A stretch of 64,000 nucleotides of DNA, taken from contig NZ_MUYM01000006.1 in the NCBI RefSeq assembly GCF_002150765.1, forward strand, positions 77,430 through 141,429, in the 5' to 3' direction. The position numbers and the translations under genes are program-made. The number at the start of each line of letters is the position of its first letter. The first letter of the stretch is position 1. Below, one piece after another: positions 8,115-16,924 of the stretch. This DNA comes from Lentzea kentuckyensis. GTDB taxonomy: Bacteria; Actinomycetota; Actinomycetes; Mycobacteriales; Pseudonocardiaceae. A model generated the notes under the pieces. The model did not search any database, had not been told where the DNA came from, and saw nothing but the letters and a program-made list of their open reading frames with translations.

Positions 8115-8232
8115 GATCCTGTCGAGTTTCAGGTGGTTCGGTCTGTCTCGCTATTTCTGTTCTGACCTGCGTGAGTGATCTGATTGCGTCTCGTGGGGTC
8201 TTCTGGTATCTCGCTCGTAGCTGGCTGTTTCA

Positions 8233-8251
8233 GCTACTGAATTTACTACCG
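8233..8251. repeat. integrase arm-type repeat pair, class A (E1 left end)
   Basis: GCTACTGAATTTACTACCG lies 118 bp right of the att 1 core. The equivalent GCTACCGGATTTACTACCG lies 117 bp right of att 2. Both share the form GCTAC-N-rich spacer-ATTTACTACCG with the pairs left of att 2 and att 3. Confidence 0.6.
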
Positions 8252-9036
8252 GTTTAGGGCGGGGCATCGGTCGCGGCGGAGGTGCTTATTGGTCTAGTCG
8301 TGCTGTCATCGCAGTTCAGGGTGTCTTACAAGTGCTCTTTGGGGCGCGCTCTGTGATCTTGGTCTGCGGTGTCGAGCGCTGTCCCTAGTGATCGGTTTGC
8401 GACCTGCCCATCTAGCGAGCGATAAGGATATCGTCAAGCCGGACAACGAAGACTAGCGTCGGCAGGGCCAGCGAGATGCGTTTGCCGAGCTGCTCGACCA
8501 TCCGACGGAATCCATCTGCCTGTCAAGCAGGGCTCTCTCCTATGCGGCCGTACATCCTGGTTGAGGAAATGGCGCACCCGTATCGGGCGAGCCCTGCATG
8601 CGGTTGGCGATCAGGAGCTCACGAGTGCCGTTAGAGCGGAAATTCAGGAGAAACTGGTCGCGGCCGAGCGAGTGAGTTGGGCGACTTCAAAACCCTGGCC
8701 GAACCGACTCCGAAGGGGGCCACGGACCCGGTCAGCCTGCTGCTCCTCGTTCTTCTCGTAGGTCCACTGGTCCAGCACGCCGTCAAAGCGCGGCATGTGT
8801 TCAACGCTGCGGTCACGCAGGTGAAGCCGCCGCGGTCCGCGCTGAGAATGCCTGGGTTCGTCAAGCCTGTCCGAGCACCGTCCTCCAGCCGGCGGGCGGT
8901 GACGAAGCCACGAACTGAGGTCCCACGCTGAGTGACGGGCGGTGCGACGATCAGGTGAGAAGTGGTGATCATCTGGTCGCCGGCGATCCTTCGGTGCGCA
9001 TACTCCGAAGCTCCGGCTTCGCTCGGGGAGGTGCCG
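8252..9036. other. E1 left-end region without a supported gene
   Basis: Nearly 800 bp between the left arm repeat and the first E1 gene. Short open frames exist on both strands, but none has a ribosome site, family motif or steady third-position GC. Short minus-strand stretches around 8650-8850 look coding in alternating frames and may be a decayed gene. No tRNA or clear hairpin was seen. The promoter of the NB-ARC gene at 9037 should lie at the right end. Confidence 0.4.
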
Positions 9037-11145
9037 ATGGGCGACCAGCATGTCCAAGGCGGGAACCGCGTGATCGGATCTGTGCACGGCACGGTTTTCC
9101 AAGCGAAGCTGATTAAGGGCGACGTGCACGTCCACCCCAGCACACGGCAGTACTCCCTGCAACAGTTGCCTCCGATTCCGGCCGGGTTCACCGGGCGGGA
9201 AGAGGAGCTGTCGGCGTTGGACGACGTGGCCGCAGATGTCAGCGGGCTGATCGTGGTCATTATCGTCGGCCCCGGAGGTATCGGGAAGACGGCTCTCGCG
9301 CTGAAGTGGCTCGGTGAACGGGCCGATCAGTTCCCCGACGGCCAGATGTACGCGGACCTGAGCGCGTTCGGGCCGCAGGGACCGGCTGAACCCGGCAGGG
9401 TGCTGGGGAGGTTGCTCAGGGGATTGGGCGTGCCCGCGACCGAGGTTCCTGCGGAGCTGGAGGAGCGAAGCGCCCTGTTCAGGTCGATCACTGCGGAACG
9501 GTCGATCGCGCTGCTGTTGGACGACGTGGCGTCGACGGCTCAAATACAACAGCTGATGCCAGGGGCGGGGGACAGCGTTGTAGTGATCACCAGCAGATCC
9601 CACCTGGGCGGCATGGTGTTGAGCGGGGCTCGAGTTCTGCCGCTGTCGTTGTTGCGCGAGGACGACGCGACAGCACTTGTCGTGCGCACTTTGGGCAGCG
9701 AGCGGGCAGCGACTGAGGAACCTCGTGTGGTGCGGAGGCTGGCCGAACTGTGCGGCGGCATGCCCCTGGCACTTCGGGTCGCGACCGCGCGGTTGGTGAC
9801 GAGACCTCGCTGGCGGGTCGGCCGCATGGTGCGGGAGCTCACCGACGACCGGCGCAGGCTCGGCGCGCTCGTGCTGGAGAACGGCGAGGTGTCAGTCGAG
9901 GCGGTCTTCGAAGTGTCGTACCGCGAGCTGAACCCGGCCGCGGCCCGCATGTACCGGCGGATGGCGCTGCACCCCGGCGCGGTCTTCGGCAGCGAGGTGG
10001 CAGCGGCGGCGGTGGGCGCGTCCGTCGAGGCGGCTGAGGACATGCTGGACGTGTTGGTCGAGACCAGCATGCTCGCGGAGGTGGGTGAGGACTGCTACCG
10101 GATGCATGACTTGCAGCGTCTGCACGCCCGCGATCGCGCTGAGCGTGATGATGACCTATGGGTCCGTGAGAAGGCGTTACGGGCGATGGCGGAGTGGTAC
10201 CTGGACCGGGCTGTCACCGCCGACCTGGTCGCGACCTCGTTGCGATTCCACCTCGGTGAGCACTACCTGACTCCGCGAGCCCAGCGGTTCACCTCGTCGG
10301 CGGAGGCCCTTGACTGGCTGGAGACGCAGCTCCCGAACCTGATGGCGGTCCTGCGGGCCGCTGCCGAGTCCGGTTGGGACGACCTCGCCTGGAAGCTCAG
10401 TGATGCCATGTGGGGACTGTTCTTGTACCGAGGTTTTCACCCCGAGTGGCTCGAGTCGTGCGCGGTCGGCGCGGTCGCCGCAGGCAGGCTCGGCGATCCG
10501 GTCGCGGAGTCGCGGTTGCTCGTGCACCTCGCGGCCGCTCACCTGAGGCTGGGTGATCCGGCCGCTGCTCTGCGCGCCGCGCAGCCGGCGTGGGAGAGGG
10601 CGCGTGACGGGCAGGACTGGCGGGCGCAGGCGACTGCGCTGGAGAGCTTGGGCAGGATCGCGCACTCCGACGGACGGCTGGAGGACGCTGTCGGGTTCTA
10701 CTCCCGTGCTCTGGTCCTCAACGAGCAGCACCACCACCCGCGTGGCATCGGCTTGGTGTTGTGCGCACTCGGCTACGCCTTGTCCGGCCTGGGCGACGAC
10801 TCCGGGGCGGCTGACTGCTTCGAACGCGCGATCCGCACGGCCACGTCGATCGCCGACCACACCTGCCGGGCGCAGGCGCTGGTCGGGCTGGGGGAGACCC
10901 GTGCGCGGCAGCACCAGTACGACCGCGCGATAGCAGAGATGACCGAGGGCCTCGCGACACTCGACCCTGCAGCTCCGGCGTTGCGCGTCGATGTGGTCGA
11001 GAAGCTCGGCGACGTGACCCTGCTCGCCGGCGACCGGACCGCCGCGCGAAGGTACTGGGAGCAGGCCTTGGAGCTCCTCACCGCGTTGCGGCATCCACGG
11101 GCACATCGACTACGTGAACGGCTGGGGTCACTCAAGAGCGCCTAG
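9037..11145 (+). CDS. NB-ARC/TPR STAND ATPase (NLR-like)
   Basis: 702 residues from the ATG at 9037, chosen for GGGGAGG five bases upstream. Order: a short N-terminal stretch with the VHGTVFQAKLIKGDVHVH-type motif (about 15-35), NB-ARC with Walker A GPGGIGKT (about 78-85), ALLLDDVAS (Walker B-like), CGGMPLALR (GLPL box) and YRMHDLQRLHA carrying the MHD motif near 355, then TPR-like helices to the C-terminus. In this family ligand binding relieves autoinhibition and drives oligomerisation. No fused effector domain is visible, so it may be a regulator or may recruit one. It converges with the next gene, sharing CTAG at the stop codons. A second member is in E2. Confidence 0.88.
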   Translation: MGDQHVQGGNRVIGSVHGTVFQAKLIKGDVHVHPSTRQYSLQQLPPIPAGFTGREEELSALDDVAADVSGLIVVIIVGPGGIGKTALALKWLGERADQFPDGQMYADLSAFGPQGPAEPGRVLGRLLRGLGVPATEVPAELEERSALFRSITAERSIALLLDDVASTAQIQQLMPGAGDSVVVITSRSHLGGMVLSGARVLPLSLLREDDATALVVRTLGSERAATEEPRVVRRLAELCGGMPLALRVATARLVTRPRWRVGRMVRELTDDRRRLGALVLENGEVSVEAVFEVSYRELNPAAARMYRRMALHPGAVFGSEVAAAAVGASVEAAEDMLDVLVETSMLAEVGEDCYRMHDLQRLHARDRAERDDDLWVREKALRAMAEWYLDRAVTADLVATSLRFHLGEHYLTPRAQRFTSSAEALDWLETQLPNLMAVLRAAAESGWDDLAWKLSDAMWGLFLYRGFHPEWLESCAVGAVAAGRLGDPVAESRLLVHLAAAHLRLGDPAAALRAAQPAWERARDGQDWRAQATALESLGRIAHSDGRLEDAVGFYSRALVLNEQHHHPRGIGLVLCALGYALSGLGDDSGAADCFERAIRTATSIADHTCRAQALVGLGETRARQHQYDRAIAEMTEGLATLDPAAPALRVDVVEKLGDVTLLAGDRTAARRYWEQALELLTALRHPRAHRLRERLGSLKSA

Positions 11146-12344
11146 TCCAACAAGACGGGCATCGGCAGTTCCTGGACCCGTGCGGGGATTTCGGGCGAGT
11201 CCACTTCCAGCAGCGAGTAGCAGGTGTTCAGCACGGTGTCGAGGGCCTGTCCGTGGTTAGACACGGCCAGGTCGCCGAAGTCCAGCGCGGGACCGGCCTT
11301 CATCGCCTCCCGCACCTTGGTCAGGAGGGAGTCACCGGGGCGAAGCAGCGTCGCGCGTTGCGCGAGCGCGTCCGCCGTGCTGTTCTCGCGCACGTTGTCC
11401 AGCGACTTCGCGTTCATCAGCACCGGGATCCCCAGTGCGGCCGCGTACTGGGTCACCGACCCGTGGTCGCCGATCACGAGGTCGGCAGCGATGAGTGCCG
11501 CCCGCCACCCTTCGTCGTACGGGAGCACGCCGATGCCGATCTCGCGTGCCTTGCGCACCAGCGAGCGGACGGTGCCGGCGTGCTGGAGCCACACGAACGG
11601 ATGTACGACTGCCACGATGCGGTGCCTGCTGGAAGGCAAGGCGGCTCGCAGCCGCTCGAAGAACGTGAAGTCCGTGCCCCACAGAGAGTGCGGGGACCAC
11701 GTCGTGCTGACCACCACGAGTTTCTGACCGAGCCGGACCCGCAACGCGCGGCGGTACTTCCGCCGCAAGTGGCGGCTCACGAGCATCCGGTCGAACGACA
11801 AGCACCCCGCCACGACAGCGCGAGGCACGGCAGGCGGACAGGACTCCGCGAGCACATCGAGTTCGTTCTCGTGCGACAACATGAGCGCGGAGGGCACGAC
11901 CTCGTCGCCCTTCATCAGCTTGGCGCGAGTGAGGTCGTGATGCACCTCCCCGTCGAAGGGGCCCTTCCGCGAGCGCGCGGCGTTGATCCCGTGAGGCAAC
12001 TTGATCTTGTGACCGATGGTGTCGGCCAGGCCGCCGTAGCAGGCTGTGACGATGAGATCGTAGGGAGTCTGCTCCGCTTGCCACCACGGCACGCTGGTCG
12101 TGCCCAGCTTGCGCATGAACCCGTCGAAGTCCCAGAGCCGGTACTCCTCGTCGGGTGTCGTCCAGACGACGTCGATCTGGCCGTGGTCCTCCAGGTGCGG
12201 GAGCAGGTCGTAGGCAAGTCGTGTGGCTGACTGGGGGTGCTGCGCGATGAACAAGACGGTCCTGCGGCCGACCCACGTCGACCACGGAACGGCAGCCGAA
12301 AGACCGGGTGCGAGCACCCAGCCTCCCCGCCGCTCCGCGACCAT
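11142..12344 (-). CDS. GT-B-fold protein related to CDP-glycerol glycerophosphotransferase / UDP-GlcNAc epimerase-like enzymes
   Basis: 400 residues, ATG preceded by GGGAGTC. An N-terminal Rossmann half begins TVLFIAQHPQSATRLAYDLLPHL. The C-terminal half has ADLVIGDHGSVTQYAAALGIPVL near 285-305, the pattern by which CDP-glycerol glycerophosphotransferases and related GT-B proteins bind a nucleotide-linked donor. There are no membrane segments. It is alone, convergent with the NB-ARC gene and divergent from the BTAD operon. Its donor and acceptor are unknown, and a role within the neighbouring STAND genes is only suggested by position. Confidence 0.55.
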   Translation of the reverse strand: MVAERRGGWVLAPGLSAAVPWSTWVGRRTVLFIAQHPQSATRLAYDLLPHLEDHGQIDVVWTTPDEEYRLWDFDGFMRKLGTTSVPWWQAEQTPYDLIVTACYGGLADTIGHKIKLPHGINAARSRKGPFDGEVHHDLTRAKLMKGDEVVPSALMLSHENELDVLAESCPPAVPRAVVAGCLSFDRMLVSRHLRRKYRRALRVRLGQKLVVVSTTWSPHSLWGTDFTFFERLRAALPSSRHRIVAVVHPFVWLQHAGTVRSLVRKAREIGIGVLPYDEGWRAALIAADLVIGDHGSVTQYAAALGIPVLMNAKSLDNVRENSTADALAQRATLLRPGDSLLTKVREAMKAGPALDFGDLAVSNHGQALDTVLNTCYSLLEVDSPEIPARVQELPMPVLLD

Positions 12345-12543
12345 CCCGACTCCCAGCTACATGTGTTTGCGCTGGTAGCGAGTGCACTGGGAGGTACTGG
12401 CGGAATAAGTGGCGGATCGACTGCTGATCCACTGGCAATTTCGCTGTCACCTGGATGGCGGTATGTCCTTCGGAGTCCCGCAGGGCGGGTCTCTGGTTCG
12501 ATGACTCATTCGTCGATGGCGACGACAGGGGTGGTGCACGTCC

Positions 12544-15500
12544 GTGGAGTTCCGCATCTTCGGCAAGGTCGAGGCGATCAACGACGCCGGCGAGCCCGTC
12601 CACATCACGCCCAGCTGCAGAGCGTTGCTCGCGGTCCTGTTGACCGACCTCGACCGGCCGACGAACAAGACTCGGCTCCTGGAGATCTGGTCCAAGGAAT
12701 TGGAAAGTGACCCCGTCGACCGGGTGATCGGCAACCTGCGCAAGATCATCGAGGCGAACTTCGACGAGCGCGTTCGGCTGCCTCCGCTCGAAGGGCAGCA
12801 GACACGACTGCACATCGCTGATCCCGACGCGGTCGACTACCACCGCTTCCGAAGACAGGTGAGCGAGGCTCGCGCCGACCCAGACGACCGGGCTGCGGCC
12901 GATCTGCTCCAGGCGGCGATCGAGGAGACCAGCGGCGCACCGCTCGCGGGGCTTACGAAGACGTTCACCGGCCCGCTCGTGATAGGCATCCGGCAGGCCT
13001 TGGACACGGAGTACCGCCAAGCCTGCCACCTGCACTTGCGACGGCTGTCAGCCCTCGGTTGGCGCGACGGCTCGTCGGACCTCGCGGCCCGGTACGTGCG
13101 CCGCTGGCCCGGTGATGAGCAGTTGGTGAAGCTGAGCATCGAGGCACTCGCGGCCGACGGAAGACGGTCGGACGCCAAGGCAGTGTTCGCCGAGTTCGCA
13201 TCGGCGCATGGGGCGAGTCCCGGCTTCCAGAAGTGGATGCAGGAGAACTTCGTCCGACCGACCGCACAACAGCCGGTCGCCGAGAACCCCGTGGTTGCTC
13301 CGCCGGCTACCGAAGACCTCGATACCGCTCCACCGATTTCGCCACAGCGTGAGATGCCCTCCGAGCTGCGGCTGTTGCGCCGCTACTCACAGCTGATGGC
13401 CGATGACATGGACGTCGTCGGCATCGCGCCGGTCGGCGACGGGACCGTGCGGCGGCTCAGCGAGGGCCTGCACGTCGAACGGCTCCGGTACACCGCGGAC
13501 ATCCTCGACCTGCTCACGGGGCCTGGTCAGGAACGGATCCTGATCGCCGGTGAGGCGGGTATCGGCAAGACCACCATGTTGTGGGACCTCTACCACCAGT
13601 TGGGCAAGCTGCACGGCGTCGAACCCTTGCTGGTGAACTCCGCGTGGCTGACAACGTCGAGCTCGCTCGAACCTGCCTCGGACCGGGTGGTGACCGCGGA
13701 GCAGGTCGTGCGTGCCGCCGACGCCGTCCGTCTGTCCGGCGACACCGCCGTGATCCTGCTCGACACCGCCGACCTGTTGCTGCACGGCGTCGCGGACCGG
13801 ATCGCGACGGAATCCCTGTGCACGATGCTTGACGACGCGGCGGCCCGGATCGTGATCGCCTGCCGGCCTCGTGAGGCCGCGCTGTTGTCGCGGGATCGGC
13901 GCAAGACCTTCGACCTGGAGCGGTACGACAACGCGGAGCTGCGCGTCGCGGTGACCAACTACGCGCGGATGTACTGCCCGGACGCGGCGCCGCGCGATCC
14001 GGCGGCACGGGCCGAACGGATCATGAACGCCGTCGCCCGTTCGCTGCCCGTGCACGAGATCTGCCGGAGTCCTCTGCACCTGCGGATGCTGTTCGAGATG
14101 TACGACGACGAGTTCCCGATGAGCGAGCTCGACATCTCCGGCCTGTATGACAGGTACCGCAAGCACAAGGTCCAGACCGACCAGCGAACAGAGGTCGGTT
14201 TCGCGACGGGAGAAGACCTCTCGATCGCCGTGGAGCAGTGCGCGGTGGCGTTCCTCGTGCACGGGAAACCTGAACTCGAAGAGACTGAGCTCCTGCAAGC
14301 CGCGGCGGCCATCGGTGCCGGATGGCCGGTGCAGGCTTCCATCGGGCTCGCCACGGCGGTGGAACACCTGCTTCGGCGGAGCGTGCTGTCACGTGAGGGC
14401 AAGGTGCTCAAATTCAACCACCAGACGCTCTTCGAGTACTTCGCGGCCTGGGGCCTGATCACCAGGGACGGGCAGCACGCAGCGGATCGGTTGGTCGAGC
14501 ACATGAGGAGCAACCCGGCCGACCTGTTCGCGGGCGCTGTGCTCGAGCAGGTGCTCGTCCTCCTCGCCAGACAGCCGCAGTACGAGGCCGCCGTGCGCGG
14601 CGCCGTCGACACGCTGATCACCGCCGGCGGCTCCAGCCTGCCAAGCATCGGGCTGGTGGTCGTCGCTCACCACCCGAACTTGAAGGAGCTGCCGACCGAC
14701 GTGCTCAAGGTCGTTGGGCCTGCGGCCGTGCGCAGGTACGTGTACATCGTGCCCACGGTGGTGCAGAAGCGGCTTCCTGAACTGTTCGGCCAACTCCGTT
14801 CCGTGTGGGACATGAAGAACGACGAGTGCAGGCAGGCGGTGCTGGAGGCGGTGGAGCGGCTGGCGGCACAGGCGCCGGACGAAGTCGTCACCTTCCTGCG
14901 AAACGCCCGCTGCGCGAACTACGTGATCAAAGATCGGCCTGACATCTTCCCAACGCATCATGTGCTGCCGAGAACTTATGCCGCGGTCGCGACCGCGGCC
15001 CCCAAGTACGCCGGCGGGCAGCTGGCGCGGTTCTACCGCGTGGCCAGTGAACGGTCGCATGGACGTGATCTTTGTGTGCTGATCCTTCGCCTTGTGGCGG
15101 AGAGCTGGGAACACATCCGTGACGGGCGCCTGCTGCGCAAGTTCCTCGACCTCGTCCCGCAGGGGCAGGAAGGAAAGGACCGGGATGCCGGCGCCATCCG
15201 CGAGGCGCTTGGACAGTTGCTGGCGGCGCATTGGTGGTTCGATGAGGACTTCTCGCTGCATCGCGACTGGCGCGGCGGCGCGGAACATCCCTGGCTCACG
15301 CATGTGCGAGAGGTGCGCGGACGAGTCGAGGTGAACGACGAGGACGCGATCGCCGCTGCGGAGCTGGTCGGAATAGCGTTCGTGCTCGCTCGCCTCGAAC
15401 CCGAGCACCGGGTGATCGAACCCACGATCGACCTTCTCGTCGGGATGGCACCGCCCCGAGCTCCGCACCAGCTCAGCAGAGGACCGTTCCCGCTGCTGCT

Positions 15501-16878
15501 CCGCATTGGTGGGCCTGCGGCCGATGCCTTGGCGCGACGCGTTGCCGCCATGCTGGAGTCCTTGCCCGCGCCCGCGAACCGGCCACAACCGGGACCGGAG
15601 ATGTGGGCAGCGGTGGCGCGGGCGTCGCTCGTCAACGCCGAGCTCACTCCTGCCGGGATCACGGAGGTGCTCACCGGCGTCGAGGCGGCCGGTGACGTGG
15701 ATCTGTGGCGCCGGCCAGACGGACTCGTGGCGTTCCTCATCCCTGCGGCGATTGCCGGTCACAGCACGGCTCAAGCCGCCCTGGACGCTGTGAAGTCCAG
15801 GCCTGCCGACTTGCCCCGCCAGCCGCGAGAGCTGGTGTCCAGCGCGATCAGAGCCCACCTCCGTACGGCTCCGCAGCTGTTCTCGCTGCTCGTCGACCTG
15901 GTAAAGGACGAGGGAGCCAAGCACATCACGGAGGCGATCAAGTTGCTGGGGCCGCGGGCCTACCCGGTGCTCATGGCGCACGGCGACGGCCTCATGCCGA
16001 TCTTCGACCGGTTGCTCGCGGGCAACGGCGGGCAGCAAAGGACTGCGGTGAATCTGTGGCAGGCTCTCGAAAACGCGGGCTACCGGGTGGAACGCAGCTG
16101 GGACGAGATGCTCGGGTCCCTGCGTCACGTCACCGACCCACGCGCGAAGGCCAACTTGTTCACGCTGCTCGGAAAATGGGTCAGCCGGGACGCCGCACCG
16201 TTCGGCCCGGCGCGCACGCTGCTCTCCTCGTACGTCGCGGTTCAGGGTGATCCACCACAGCTCACGGCGACACATCGGAGCCAGGACGGCGGAGTGGTTC
16301 AGGCGGCGCGCAGCGCGCTGATCCAGGTGCTCGCGACGCGGGCTGACCCGACACGCGGTGACCTCGATGAGGTGCGCCGGCTGGCTTCCGCAGCACCGAC
16401 GGACAGTGGCGTGTTCGCGCTCGCGGGCACAGCGGCCACCACCCTGGCTGACTCCGGCCGAACCCGTGTCGCGGCGGAGTTGGTGCTGAACCTCATGGAG
16501 GATGCGCGCGGGATCGGTCTCAGCGACAACGTGCTCGAGACGCTTGCGAACCGGTTGCGCAGACCGGTCGTGCTCGTGTTCCGCAAGGCGCGGTCGTCCG
16601 AGAAGCGCTGGTTGCTCGCACAGGTCGCGGCCACGCAGCAGACCCTCGGCCGGATCATCGTGAATGCTGCGGCGCAGGAGGCTTATCAGGAGCTCAAGGA
16701 CGACCTCCGTGCGCTCAGCACGCATTCCTTGCCGTCCCGCCTGGTTAAGCAGATCGAGGACGACCTGCGGGCGAAGGCGCGCACGGACGGCTCGAACCCG
16801 TTGCCCATCCTCGGTCATCCTTGGTCCAGCCGAACCGATGACATAGTGACCGCGAGCGGGAGTCCTGGCCGGTCGTGA
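12544..16878 (+). CDS. BTAD-NACHT-helical repeat STAND protein (first of the BTAD trio)
   Basis: 1444 residues, GTG start. Residues 1 to about 95 form a SARP-type winged helix (MEFRIFGKVEAI, CRALLAVLL, NKTRLLEIW); about 100-225 are a BTAD helical domain (DAVDYHRFRRQVSEARA). A NACHT-like NTPase follows, with Walker A LIAGEAGIGKTT near 335 and AVILLDTADLL near 405, then KFNHQTLFEYFAAW, a common NACHT winged-helix end. The remaining ~800 residues look like HEAT-type alpha-helical repeats. In SARP regulators this N-terminus binds DNA and recruits RNA polymerase; here it is fused to a sensor ATPase. It is followed 46 bp later by the second trio member. No catalytic effector domain is visible. Confidence 0.8.
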   Translation: MEFRIFGKVEAINDAGEPVHITPSCRALLAVLLTDLDRPTNKTRLLEIWSKELESDPVDRVIGNLRKIIEANFDERVRLPPLEGQQTRLHIADPDAVDYHRFRRQVSEARADPDDRAAADLLQAAIEETSGAPLAGLTKTFTGPLVIGIRQALDTEYRQACHLHLRRLSALGWRDGSSDLAARYVRRWPGDEQLVKLSIEALAADGRRSDAKAVFAEFASAHGASPGFQKWMQENFVRPTAQQPVAENPVVAPPATEDLDTAPPISPQREMPSELRLLRRYSQLMADDMDVVGIAPVGDGTVRRLSEGLHVERLRYTADILDLLTGPGQERILIAGEAGIGKTTMLWDLYHQLGKLHGVEPLLVNSAWLTTSSSLEPASDRVVTAEQVVRAADAVRLSGDTAVILLDTADLLLHGVADRIATESLCTMLDDAAARIVIACRPREAALLSRDRRKTFDLERYDNAELRVAVTNYARMYCPDAAPRDPAARAERIMNAVARSLPVHEICRSPLHLRMLFEMYDDEFPMSELDISGLYDRYRKHKVQTDQRTEVGFATGEDLSIAVEQCAVAFLVHGKPELEETELLQAAAAIGAGWPVQASIGLATAVEHLLRRSVLSREGKVLKFNHQTLFEYFAAWGLITRDGQHAADRLVEHMRSNPADLFAGAVLEQVLVLLARQPQYEAAVRGAVDTLITAGGSSLPSIGLVVVAHHPNLKELPTDVLKVVGPAAVRRYVYIVPTVVQKRLPELFGQLRSVWDMKNDECRQAVLEAVERLAAQAPDEVVTFLRNARCANYVIKDRPDIFPTHHVLPRTYAAVATAAPKYAGGQLARFYRVASERSHGRDLCVLILRLVAESWEHIRDGRLLRKFLDLVPQGQEGKDRDAGAIREALGQLLAAHWWFDEDFSLHRDWRGGAEHPWLTHVREVRGRVEVNDEDAIAAAELVGIAFVLARLEPEHRVIEPTIDLLVGMAPPRAPHQLSRGPFPLLLRIGGPAADALARRVAAMLESLPAPANRPQPGPEMWAAVARASLVNAELTPAGITEVLTGVEAAGDVDLWRRPDGLVAFLIPAAIAGHSTAQAALDAVKSRPADLPRQPRELVSSAIRAHLRTAPQLFSLLVDLVKDEGAKHITEAIKLLGPRAYPVLMAHGDGLMPIFDRLLAGNGGQQRTAVNLWQALENAGYRVERSWDEMLGSLRHVTDPRAKANLFTLLGKWVSRDAAPFGPARTLLSSYVAVQGDPPQLTATHRSQDGGVVQAARSALIQVLATRADPTRGDLDEVRRLASAAPTDSGVFALAGTAATTLADSGRTRVAAELVLNLMEDARGIGLSDNVLETLANRLRRPVVLVFRKARSSEKRWLLAQVAATQQTLGRIIVNAAAQEAYQELKDDLRALSTHSLPSRLVKQIEDDLRAKARTDGSNPLPILGHPWSSRTDDIVTASGSPGRS

Positions 16879-16924
16879 GTGTGTTTCCTCGTAGAGCTGG
16901 TGGGGTGTGATCGGAGCGAACCCG

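Noticed and set aside
8644-9603. Minus-strand frame over the E1 left end and the NB-ARC gene start
   Set aside because: Most of it is antisense to the NB-ARC domain. The short coding-like part near 8650-8850 is not enough to support a gene.
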